A stretch of 64,000 bases of DNA, taken from positions 119,512,886 through 119,576,885 of the forward strand of contig CM040126.1 of NCBI GenBank assembly GCA_022559845.1, read 5' to 3'. The notes below the pieces were generated by a model. The model was not told where the DNA came from, did no database searches, and was given only the letters and a program-made list of their open reading frames with translations. Positions 44,951 through 55,734 of the stretch are shown piece after piece; the stretch's first letter is position 1; each line of letters starts with the position of its first letter. Origin of the DNA: Amorphophallus konjac (Eukaryota > Streptophyta > Magnoliopsida > Alismatales > Araceae). The translations under genes and the position numbers were made by a program.

Positions 44951-45316
44951 TAATTTCATGCCCAATTTCACAGAATTCCCTACATATTTTATCTGTTTGA
45001 TCTTAACATTCATTATGGGCATGACCATTGATTATTTCTCTTTTTCTATGACATATCTACATATAATGACAATGCATATTAATTTTCTACTATGTAAGCC
45101 GAGTATTTGATGAAATACTTCTCAAACTGCTGACAAGAACTTAAAGTCACATGAACTGAAAGTAAAGGCTCGTGATCCAAGACTGATCTATTAACTGAGA
45201 TATTGACACGTAGAAAGTGAAAGTGCTGAGATTACAACACATGGAAAGAAGAGATCCAGATCTGCATGAAAGTTTGGGTGGGAAATGTTGTTTCCACGTG
45301 CCCATCACTGGTTGCC

Positions 45317-45324
45317 TATAAAAG
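45317..45324 (+). promoter_or_regulatory. TATA box of the E5 5' LTR
   Basis: TATAAAAG after GGTTGCC, conserved in the 3' LTR at 53349-53356. The leader downstream is GA-rich. Confidence 0.7.
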
Positions 45325-46321
45325 GGGGGTAGATCGTCAATTTCAAAGATAGGGAAGAGAACTTGAAGAAAGGGGTGCGAAGGAAGTGAAGGCAGATAGA
45401 GCAAGGAAGCTCAAAGAGAGAAGAGACAGCAAGAAAGCGAGAATCATCCTCTCAGAGAAAACATAGTATCGTAGAAGAGAGAAAAAGAAGAAGAAGAAGA
45501 GGGAGATCGTGAGATCGAGAAAAGAGATTGAGAGAGAGATCGAGAGAAGAGATTGAAGTTTCTGAAGATCTATTCTACTGGCCTTCGGATCAGATCCAAG
45601 CCAATCTGCTCCTTCGAGAGCTATAGTTTATATGTGTTTTCATTCTCCAGCTTTCCGTTGCTAAGTCTTATTTTCACTTTATCTTTTAAACATCAAGCTG
45701 TTAGTCAGTAGTGCAAGCTGTGATGCACATCGGCGAGGATTAGATCCTCGGACAATAACCTGTGGTGCTCAGCTGTAATGCTCAGCGGACGCAAGCTGTG
45801 AGGCGCATCGGTTCAAGCTGTTAGGCAGCAGTAAGTATCACTCTGGTTAGAGTTGGGGGATGGATGTAGGTCTGCGGGCTGTAGACTGAACCATCTAAAA
45901 AATTCTTATCTTCATGGTTTGACTGCTTGCTTCTTGATTCACGATAGATGTATGATTAGGCTCGTCATATTTGCCTCTGATTAGCCTATATCACTCTGAG
46001 TTCACTAGGTATTCTAATTTGTTTCTATCTAACGGTTGCTAAGTGTTTCATCGGGTTGATGAATGTGCTAGGCAAGTCCACTAGTGATAATCACACAAGA
46101 ACGTCTGTCAAGTGTTTGAGTGTGGGTCTCAATAGTATATCGGTTTAACTGATCCTACCTGGTTAAATGTTCGAGTGTGTGTAGAACTTTTGATCAGCCC
46201 AGCCTATCTGATTTTAATTCTGTAAGATTTTATAAAGAATTATTAATTGGGCATTTTTATAGGGGAGATTCATTCACCCCCCCTCTGAATCCGGTTCGCA
46301 CCATCTCATCGATTCAACAAT

Positions 46322-46334
46322 TGGTATCAGAGCG
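46322..46334 (+). other. E5 primer-binding site (initiator Met tRNA)
   Basis: TGGTATCAGAGCG starts two bases after the LTR end GATTCAACA and matches the initiator-Met type exactly. Confidence 0.93.
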
Positions 46335-46469
46335 GGTCACTGATTATCAGATCCAACGATCTGCAGTGGATCCTGCTATTTCGGTGCATTTGTTTACTTT
46401 ACTGATTGCCTAACATATTTGGTGCATTAGTCAAGTTTTGCTGACTATCTGTTATTTCATTTATTTGCT

Positions 46470-48308
46470 ATGGATTCAAAGTCTATTCGTCCGATGTTTG
46501 ATGGGAGTTATTTCTATGATTGGCTAAGTAGATTTAGATAATATGACATTCTAGTAAATCGATCTAAATGGAATATGGGACATGAATTTATGATTGCAGA
46601 AAATAAAAAGGCCCTGGACCTAGTGAAAGGGGCGATAAGATCTAACATGTTTCCATGTATATCTGAGTGCAGGAGTGCCAAGGAAGCTATGGAGAAACTG
46701 ACTATCGACTATGGTAAAGAAAACATTCAGTGCCTTATGACAAGAGATCACATAAGTTATCAATCAGATGAGTCTCCATCTCAGGTAACTTCTGACTCAT
46801 AACAAACATCTCTTGATGAATTAATTGAGATGTATGATGATTTGTTAGATAAATACAAATCTGTTAAAATTGAAATGAGAAAGATGAAAAAGAGCATGTT
46901 ATATGAAATCAGAGAATTGAAATGTGAAAATGAAAATATGAAAGATAGTCTGAAAAGAAATGAAAATTCATGCAATAATTGTGTTCCTGCGAAAAATTTG
47001 AATAACAGTCTTCAATCTGAACTGAAAATGCAGGAACAACAAATTGACTCTCTTAAAGAAGAATTAGAAGAATTGAAGAATAGGAATTCTGAGCTACAAA
47101 TGTCTAAACAAAAATTGAATGAGAATTTGAAAATCGTGGATCAAAACATTTTGATTGATGAAAATAAAATGTTGAAAGATCAAAATAAGAAGTTGATGGT
47201 ATTGAACATTGTTGCTACTGAAAGATGCATGACTGTTGAAAGGGAAAAATGTGCTGAAATTGAAATTAATGATGGAAAAGAACAAAAACTTCTGCATGAG
47301 ATTAAAATTCTAAAAAATTTGAATGATGACATGCAGAAACAAATTGTCACATGTGAAGAAGATCTAACAAGCTATGAAATGCAGATCTCTTCACTCAAAA
47401 CTTAAATTGTTGAACTGAACAAATCTTTGTCTAAATTTGTTAAGGGAAAAGAGAATCTAGATAAACTACTCGGAAATAAAGTGAACATTCAGAAAGAAAG
47501 ATTAGGTTATAATCTAGATTATATAAGAAGTATAAAAGGAAAAGAACAAATTATTTTTGTGAAAAGTTCAGAATGTGCGAGTACCTCAAAGTCTGTTTCA
47601 CCTCAGAAATCTCAGAATACTCATAAGCACAGGTCTGAACAAAAGAAAAGGTATAATTGCTGTGAAAAACCTCTTCATGTTAAGAAAATTCATGTTGATC
47701 GTAAAAAGAATGTGCAGTGCTTTTATTGTAATAAAATAGGTCATTTAATGCATGATTGCAAATTGTTTAAATTAGATGACCTAGCTGCTACTATTGCACA
47801 GAAAGTTCATGTTAGAAATCATGTTTTTCAAAGAAAGAAAATCAATTATTTGTGCTGTGGAAAGATAGGACACACTGTCACATAGTGTTGGCATGCACAG
47901 GGGAGTAAACCCATTTAAAAATCTTTTAAACTCCATGTTCATCAAAATAATTTTGATAAGAAGAGAACTGAATTCATGAAAAAGATTTTTTATTATTTTA
48001 ACTGTGAAAAACCTGGCCACAGAGCATATCAGTGCTGGTTGGCAGGTTTCATAAAATAGAATTTTCATGTTCATAACAAAAATTTTAATGTTCATGCACA
48101 TAGATTCAATGCTCACAATAATGTGCATAAAAAGAACTTGAAATATGTTACTTGTCATCACTATGGTCAGTTTGGACATTCCATGTCCAACTGTAAGTTG
48201 ATGGATTTGGATGACTCTATTCCTCACAAAAAGTCAAGAACACCATTTGGTTGTGTCAATGGTAAACTAGGACCCAAGGTCTTTTGGGTACCTGCTGCAT
48301 CAAAATGA
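46470..48308 (+). pseudogene. E5 gag with coiled coil and several zinc knuckles
   Basis: One frame of about 613 codons runs from ATG 46470 to TGA 48308, with internal stops (for example 46539, 46800, 47403 and 47883) but no frameshift. The N-terminus (MDSKSIRPMFDGSYFYDWL) and ALDLVKGAIRSNMFPCISEC resemble the Copia gag capsid. Residues about 120-310 form a long coiled coil rich in Lys, Glu and Asn. One intact knuckle CFYCNKIGHLMHDC lies at 47718-47759. Four more knuckle-like sites have Tyr in place of one Cys (for example FNCEKPGHRAYQC and TCHHYGQFGHSMSNC). It ends in GPKVFWVPA, a motif that in full Copia elements leads into protease; here nothing follows. Confidence 0.85.
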
Positions 48309-51300
48309 TGTGTTTGTTGTAGGTGTGCCTTGGAGATGAATAAAAAGGGGGTTAATAAGCCTTGGCACTAAGGAAACCCCATTTCTGAGCATTCCAAGTA
48401 ACTCAACTGAGTTTACTATTTTTAGAATATTCAAATTCTGTTTAAAAACTCTGTTTTAGTTAGTGCATCTGCTTTCTAGGAATAACTGTTTTGATTGTAT
48501 CACATCTGAAGGGTGCATAGGTTGATTTGTTGTTGACATGTTTTCTGAAAAGTGGAATTGCATAGATTTTCAACAATTGGTATGCATAATTCATGCATTA
48601 CCTTACAATTGGTATCATGTGCATTTTGCTGTCATGTCTTTCTTCACACTTGGCATCTGTCAGCACATGATTGCACACTGCATTGTTGATAAATTAGAAC
48701 ATTGCACACTGTCAGGGGGAGTCTGTTTATCCTCTGATTGGTTTTCATGCCACATAAGAAATTGTAGTGCATTCATCCAAAGGAAGTCATTGCATGTGCA
48801 TATCTGTAGATATTTCTTTGCATATCATTCATCTCAGAAAATCACAAAAAGAGCTTTCACGTTGCATATAGGCACGGGGAGCATTTCATTTCTTCAATGT
48901 ATATTTGACTCAAATCCCACTGTCTAACTAAATTGATTGTTCTGCCTCATTTGTCATACCAGTGAGTCACATATTCATCTGTCCTTCAATTGATTCATAC
49001 TGTATGTATGACAGTGACTCACATTATCAAATGATCAATGATTCTCATCTAAAATCAGATTTCTGAAACTCTGTTTACTACTGTTAATGTGTCAGAAATA
49101 ATTGTTGGATTCCTTGTGTATTCATGAGTTAGAAGAAGGTATATCAAAAGACTTCACACGAAGGGTAGGTTATGTCTGCCTGTAAGGTGGACTATTCTTG
49201 GGTGAGCAGACTCCTAGAGTCCCACCTCCCCCTCGTACCTATTCATGACTCATTAGTGCACAATGTATCTATCTGCAATTAGTTCAGTCTTTTCATCTAT
49301 TGTCAACTTATCTTTGTCATACATTTCACTCTACTCCTGACATGCTTGTTTGTCTGATCTTGCTCTTTGCTATGAACCTTGAAGAATCTTGGTATCAAAA
49401 ATTCTTATTGCTGCACTTACTTGAAAATCATTTCACTTCTTCTCTAGTCAGAAACTTCTGAATCACTCCTGTTATCTACATGTTTCTGTTCTGATCACAT
49501 ATTCTGCAAACTCAAATCTTCTGACTATCTTCTTTGCAAACCTGTCGTTACTTCTACTATTGGCAAGTTGACTGAAGATGTTGATTGAACTGATCTTGAA
49601 GTTACTTACATCGTTGTACCTTATTTATGAATCGAAAATTATCAAAGAAACTCCTATTATATAGGTTTAAGAATAACTGATTGATCTAGATTGGTATAAG
49701 TTTAATGTATTCATGAATTAGAATTTGAAAGACTTGAAAGTATCTAAATCACAAGTTTTAATAAATTTTAACCAACTGTTTCATGTAACCTCTGGATAAA
49801 ATCTTCTGAAATCTGAAAATTTGAAATCATGGTTACTTTGGTTGAGATACATGTTCTTAGTATTGTTCTTAAACATTAAATCTGTATGAAGTTGACTAAA
49901 AAGGAAAGTAAAAGTCAGTGCAATGACTATGGTTATCAAGAAACCTGTCCAAAGGACTGTGTCATGAAGTACCATATTTAACTCTCCTAAAAGAATGAAT
50001 TCTCTGAAAATTATGTGAAAATCTGACAGAGCAATGGCATGGTTGTGTTGAGTAACTGGGGTTTCCGGCCTCTAATCAAGGTGTTTCCTCATGTAAAAAT
50101 ACACTCTCATTGCTAACTCTGTTCTCATGATTGAGAGGCAATGTAGTTATCACAATGAGTAATTGGGTCACTTCACCTAAGACGTGTTGTGTCTCATGTA
50201 AAAAAGTGTTGATCAGCCAAGATTGCTCAGGAAAAATAAAGTGCTGTTCAAAAGTAAAATCTGAAAATTGATAGAAAATCTTCAATTGATATCAGAAATT
50301 TTCTGCAATATAATTAACTTTAAATATAATTAAATGTGTTTAATCTCAATACTACAACGTGTAACTCCTAAAGGAGTCATTGGGATTATTTGAGTAAGAT
50401 GGAAGAAGGTTGAACTGGAATGTCATATGAATAATTGGTTCACCTTTATTAAAACTCAGTTTCAAATATGAGTATTGAATATGATTGACAAATTTGGTAT
50501 ACATCATGCTTTAACCAGGTTTGTCATGCAGTCTAATTCATAAGCGCTTATGATAGGAGAGTCTAATCTTTACTTGGATTTATAACAGTGGTACCTACTA
50601 TAAAATTCTTCTAATTAGTTATATTGTTGAAAACTTAGTCAACTTGCATATTTGTTCATATCTCCTGTTATCTTTGCACTGTGTCCCTGTCTCTTTTTAT
50701 CTTCTTGAACCTGTCACAGAAAACCCTTGTATTTTGCTGCTGCAAATTTCTTAGCAGTATCCTTCTGAGATCTTTCTGGTTTATTCTTGACATTTTCCTC
50801 ACCTTCCTTGCTCATTTACCTTATTTCATTTTAAACAGGAAGCTTTGAATTGCATTGATTTAAAGGGGAGGATAGATCATGTCAATACTGCATTTATTGC
50901 ATTTCATAGGGGGGGAACTGTCTGTGACTTGTCTTGGCTATATCAGGGGGAGCATGTGATTTATTGGCACTTTCTTAACTATCAACATGCTTCTGGTATT
51001 GACCTCTATTTTCTCAGGGGGAGTTTCAGTTTCTCTATTTTCTCCTGCCTCCTTCTGATCACTTGGAATCATTTTGTGTCTACATCCTGTTTCCCACTTG
51101 CTCTCACCACTTGGACTCCTTTTCTTTTTCTCTTTTTGATGACGTCAAAGGGGGAGAAATTGGAGTCATATACGTCATGTAGGTATGAGAGCTGAGGTGT
51201 GAATAGGTCATATATTGTTGAAGTCAAAAGAAGAAGAGATTAGGGAGGGAGAATGTTTGGAAAATGTTTTTGACTGTCATTAGAGAGATTGCATTGGGGG

Positions 51301-51486
51301 AGAGATTGCAGGGATGTTAGTACAAATCTGTGTAAGCATAGTTTTGCTTATTCGCAGGTTGTTGATTGCATCATGACCTGTGATGCGTTGACTTTTGGTT
51401 GACCTGTGATGCGTTGAACTCCTTCAGTGTCTGGTTTTCATGACTCGTATGACTCATAGTGTTGCCATCATCAAAAAGGGGGAGAT
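48309..51486 (+). other. E5 non-coding interior with repeated polypurine tracts
   Basis: No supported gene in 3.2 kb. ORFs 48538-48927 and 50845-51195 show no domain I recognise and have no Copia pol motifs. AGGGGGAG-type tracts occur at about 48713, 50908, 50944, 51015, 51148 and 51296, and the functional one is at 51473-51486. Multiple polypurine tracts upstream of the 3' LTR are a known Sirevirus trait. Confidence 0.7.
51473..51486 (+). other. E5 polypurine tract
   Basis: AAAAAGGGGGAGAT directly precedes the LTR start TGTTGG at 51487. Confidence 0.88.
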
Positions 51487-52593
51487 TGTTGGATATTGTG
51501 TTTTGATGATGACAAACACAATGACTCATATGTATGATGTCATATGTGTTTGTATTATTCCATATGTGTTTATTGCATACAGTATGTGTCTTGTTACATA
51601 CAATGTTTGTTGTATGCATACAATGCTCATATTGCTATATAGATGAATTACATGGAATGAACTACTGCACATGTGCATCTTAGTTCATATGTGGTTGTCT
51701 GTATATATCCGTGCATATTCGTGCATGTCTATGCATGTTCGTGGATGTCTCTATATAAGCATTGCATAAAGTCTTGTACAACTGTTCATCTAAGTCAATG
51801 CATCACAGGTCAACCAAAAGTCAACGCAAAGTCAATATTATGCACATAAAGTCAACACGTCTGCATAAAGTTTGTGCACATGACATTTTACTGAATAACG
51901 TGTGTGCATGGCATTTGGTCAAACAGGTGGTGTGCATGATCTTCATATTGCATTGTGCTTATATAGAGTCAACGCCAGTTGCATCATGCATAACTAGGGT
52001 CGGTGCTAGTTGTGTTTTCACACAGCTAAGGTCGATACTAGTTGTAGTTCATGCATAGCTAGGGTCGGTGCTAGTTGTGTTCTTACACAGCCGAGGTCGA
52101 CACTAGTTGCATGTCATACATATATGGTCGGTGCAAGTTTTCCAGTGTGCATATAAGGTCGGTGCAGGTTTTGCATTCTGCATACAATGGTCTGTGCATG
52201 ATTTGCCTCTCGCATGCAGAAGTCAGTGCAAGTTTTGTCATTCACACACAAGGTCAGTGCACACATCTACCCAGGCATACTAAGTTAGTGCACATTCTTA
52301 ATTGTGCCATACACAGTTGGTGCACACTTGCAGTAAGTGCATATATGGTCTGTGCATATTCATGCATAAGGTCAAACCAAGTTGGTGCATATAGTCATTT
52401 GCATAAACCTAGGTCCGTGCACATTCTTCATCATGCTAAACTAGGTCCGTGCACATTTTGATCGACCAGCATATAGGTCCAAGCATACTCCTGCTCCTTT
52501 ATTAGAAGGTTGATGCACACTTAGATGGTCTGCTTGCTAGGGTCGGTACACACTTAGTTGTTCAGCATGTAAGGTCAGTGCACATTACTGTGC

Positions 52594-52634
<41 letters not shown>

Positions 52635-54357
52635 GATGCTAGCTGATGTTGTCTCATGCGTTAGAGTCAGTGTTAGCTAGTGTGCTCTATGCATCAAGGT
52701 CGATGCTAGTCAAGTAAGGCAAATGTGTCTCATGCATCTAAGTCGACGTTAGTATGTTGTGTCATGCATCAAGGTCGTCGTTAGCATGCTGTGTCTTGCA
52801 TTCCAGGGTTGGTGTTAATATGCATCACCATGCATCCTGGTCGATGTTAGTTGGACTTGCTTCATACATAAAGCCTGTGTTAGTTGGTTTGATTTGTGCT
52901 AGTTGGTTGAGGTTTGTGTATGAGGTCGGAGTTAGTTCTTACATCTCTCATATATAATCAATGTCAGGTCGATGTTAGCATTAATTTCATGCCCAATTTC
53001 ATAGAATTCCCTGCATATTTTATCTGTTTGATCTGAACATTCATTATGGGCATGACCATTGATTATTTCTCTCTTTCTATGGCATATCTACATATAATGA
53101 CAATGCATATTGATTTTTTACTATGTAAGCCAAGTATTTGATGAAATGCTTCTCAAACTGCTGACAAGAACTTAAAGTCACGTGAACTCAAAGTAAAGGC
53201 TCGTGATCCAAGACTGATCTATTAACTGCAGATCTTGACACGTGGAAAGTGAAAGTGCTGAGATTACAACACGGGGAAAGAAGAGATCCAGATCTGCATG
53301 AAAGTTTGGGCAGCAAACGTGGTTTCCACACGCCCATCACTGGTTGCCTATAAAAGGGGGGAAGATCATCCATTTCAAAGATAGCGAAGAGAACTTGAAG
53401 AAAGGGGTGCGAAGGAAGTGAAGGAAAATAGAGCAAGGAAGCTCGAAGAGAGAAGAGAGAGCAACAAAGCAAGAATCATTCTCTGAGAGAAAATAGAGTA
53501 TCGTCGAAGAGAGAAAGAGAAGAAGAAGAAGAGGGAGATCGTGAGATCGAGAAAAGAGATTGAGAGAGAGATCGAGAGAAGAGATTGAAGTTCCTGAAGA
53601 TTTGTTCTACTGGCCTTCAGATCAGATCCAAGCCAGTCTGCTCCTGCGAGAGCTACAGTTTATATGTGTTTTCATTCTCCAGCTTTTCGTTGCTGAGTCT
53701 TATTTTCACTTTATCTTTTAAACATCAAGTTGTTAGTCAGCAGTGCAAGCTATGATGCACAGCGGCGAGGATTAGATCCTTGGACAGCAAGCCGTGGTGC
53801 TCAGTTGTAAGCCAAGTTGTAATGCTCAGCGGACGCAAGCTGTGAGGCACAGCGGTTCAAGCTGTTAGGCAGCAGTAAGCCTCACTCTGGTTGGAGTTGG
53901 GGGATGGACGTAGGTCTATGAGCTGCAGACTGAACCATCTAAAAAATCCTTATCTTTGTGGTTTGACTGCTTGCTTCTTGATTCACGATAGATGTATGAT
54001 TAGGCTCGTCATATTTGCCTCTGATTAGCCTATATCACTCTAAGTTCACTAGGTATTCTAATTTGTTTCTGTCTAACGGTTGCTTAGTGTTTCAGCTGGT
54101 TGCTGAATGTGCTAGGCAAGTCCACTAGTGAGAATCACATAAGAACGTCTGTCAAGTGTTCGAGTGTGGGTCTCAATAGTATATCAGTTTAACTGATCCT
54201 ACCTAGTTAAATGTTCGAGTGTGTGTAGAACTTTTGATCAGCCCAGCCTATCTGATTTTAATTCTGCAAGATTTTATAAAAAATTGTTAATTGGGCATTT
54301 TTATAGGGGAGATTCATTCACCCTCCCCCTGAATCCGATTTGCACCATGATTCAACA
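51487..54357 (+). repeat. E5 3' LTR
   Basis: It is 2871 bp. It has the same motif array at about 51970-52980 and a TATA box at 53349-53356. It is 31 bp longer than the 5' copy, mostly through a (TA)n expansion at 52597-52631. Confidence 0.93.
52597..52631. repeat. (TA)n microsatellite in the E5 3' LTR
   Basis: About 17 TA units, against about 5 at the matching place in the 5' LTR (44592-44601). It arose after insertion. Confidence 0.95.
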
Positions 54358-55087
54358 CGGCCTAGGATTTGAACTCACCGCATCGGGGGGGTGTAGAAGC
54401 CTAATTTAGGACATCTCGCGGATCCCCAATTAGACTATCATATTAGTAACGCTGTTATTTTACTCGAGTTAATCGATGTTTTGTGCTTTTAAGTCAGCCC
54501 AACACATACTATTGGGCCTTAATCGAACCATTGGGTGATGAGGGCCCATGGGCTGGGTGGCCAGGTTGATGGCCGCCCAGGTTGGCTAGGCGGCCAAGGC
54601 TTTGGCCGCCCAGGTTTGGTGGACAGCCATAAGTCTAGCCACCTTCACCCTATGAACGGTCGATGGTTTGGCCACCCTTCTGCAACTGCTAGTCAAAGAA
54701 ACATGCCATGTTCGCCCACCACGCCTTGCACGAGCCCCGGCCTCATCGCCCATGTTCGGCCACACGAAGCTGGAGGCTTCTAGAGGCAAGCCCCAATGAC
54801 AAAACCCCCAAATAGTGGGAGTTCGTGGGTGAGAAGGGGTTCAGACGGGGAGGTGGTGGAAGAGAGTTGACGAACGGGGGAATTTGAAGTCATACAGACG
54901 GAGAGTTCGAGCTCAGAGTCCAGGAGTTCGAAGTTCGAGAGACAGTAAGCTCCCCTTGAGAGGGAGAAGCTGAAGGAGATCGACCTCGGCTACCTCAGCT
55001 CCCGATTTCTTCCACCTTCGATTTTATGGGTGGCCAAGGACTTGGCCGCCCCCTGGTTGCTCCTTGCATTTTTTGCTCTTTATTCCT
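54358..55087 (-). mobile_element. E1 segment C: remainder of 5' LTR (outer limit uncertain)
   Basis: It continues E1 after E5; CGGCC at 54358-54362 is the duplication. Its own outer end is not recognised. It contains GGCCGCC/GGCGGCC words: GGCCGCC at 54573-54579 with GGCGGCC near 54591-54597, and TTGGCCGCCC near 54603 and 55044. The ORF 54535-54783 has no domain and is not called. Part of this stretch may be another element or unique DNA. Confidence 0.5.
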
Positions 55088-55734
55088 TGTTTCTATTGTA
55101 CCCCTGTGGTTTTGATGATGTCAAACACTATGACTCATCTGTGCATGATGTCATATGTGTTGATGTTGCATTAGTATGGCTTTATGGTTTGATGATGCCT
55201 AGCATTGATGCATTACCGTTGCTGTTGCATTTGGCTATGATACATTGCATGTTTGCCGGAGGCTCTGAGAATAAGGCTAAAGGTTAGGTTAAAATCATGA
55301 AGAAATTAGTGCACATTCATATCTCATGCTCATAGTGTTGCATGAGCAGGTCGGAGCACTTTCATATTACATCTGTGCACATTTAAACACTCTGGCCATT
55401 TAATGAAACAGGTTGCATGCATATTTATTTTACCGAACAGGTTGTGTGCACAAACATCTTTCACAGTCAGTGCATATGTACACGTATGCACACTTAAAGT
55501 CGGAGCATATGCATGAACAAGGTCCAAGCATATTCTCACTAGTCAGAGCATGTGCATGTAAAAGGTCTGAGCATATTCACATGAAGGTGGGAGCACCTTC
55601 ACACAGGTCGGTGCACATGCATACATTCATCATTGCAAGGTCGGTCCACATTGTGTTAGATAGCAACTAAGATCGATGCACCTTTGAACTTTAATTAACT
55701 AAGGTCGATTCACATTTACCTTAGTCATCTATAA
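55088..55734 (+). mobile_element. E7: Sirevirus-like LTR fragment
   Basis: It starts about TGTTTCTATTGT and then GGTTTTGATGATGTCAAACAC and ATGACTCATC, which parallels the E5 LTR start. A GGTCGGAGCA or GGTCGGTGCACAT motif recurs from about 55350 to 55720. It breaks at 55734 where E6 is inserted; any remainder lies beyond the window. A related but distinct family from E5. Confidence 0.7.

Larger units (their letters stand above)
43480..46319 (+). repeat. E5 5' LTR
   Basis: It is 2840 bp. The first base pair after T has mutated (TA for TG). It contains a motif array (43947-44950), a TATA box TATAAAAG at 45317-45324 and a purine-rich GAGA stretch at 45470-45560 that lies just downstream of the predicted start. 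Confidence 0.93.
43480..54357 (+). mobile_element. E5: gag-only Sirevirus-like (Copia) element
   Basis: LTRs at 43480-46319 and 51487-54357 begin TATTGGATATTG or TGTTGGATATTG and end GATTCAACA. The duplication CGGCC is perfect (43475-43479 and 54358-54362). An initiator-Met primer site, one gag-like frame with coiled coil and zinc knuckles, several GGGGGAG polypurine copies and a terminal polypurine tract are present. No protease, integrase or polymerase is found in the 5.2-kb interior, so it is non-autonomous and must have used enzymes of a relative. About 8 differences occur in the first 200 LTR bases by eye. Confidence 0.93.

Noticed and set aside
48538..48927. 129-residue ORF after E5 gag
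   Set aside because: No Copia protease, integrase or polymerase motif and no domain; likely chance.
50845..51195. 116-residue ORF near the E5 3' end, considered as an env-like remnant
   Set aside because: Hydrophobic but spans polypurine tracts; no signal that supports an envelope protein.
54535..54783. ORF pair in the unassigned stretch
   Set aside because: Opposing frames of a GC-rich repeat with no domain.
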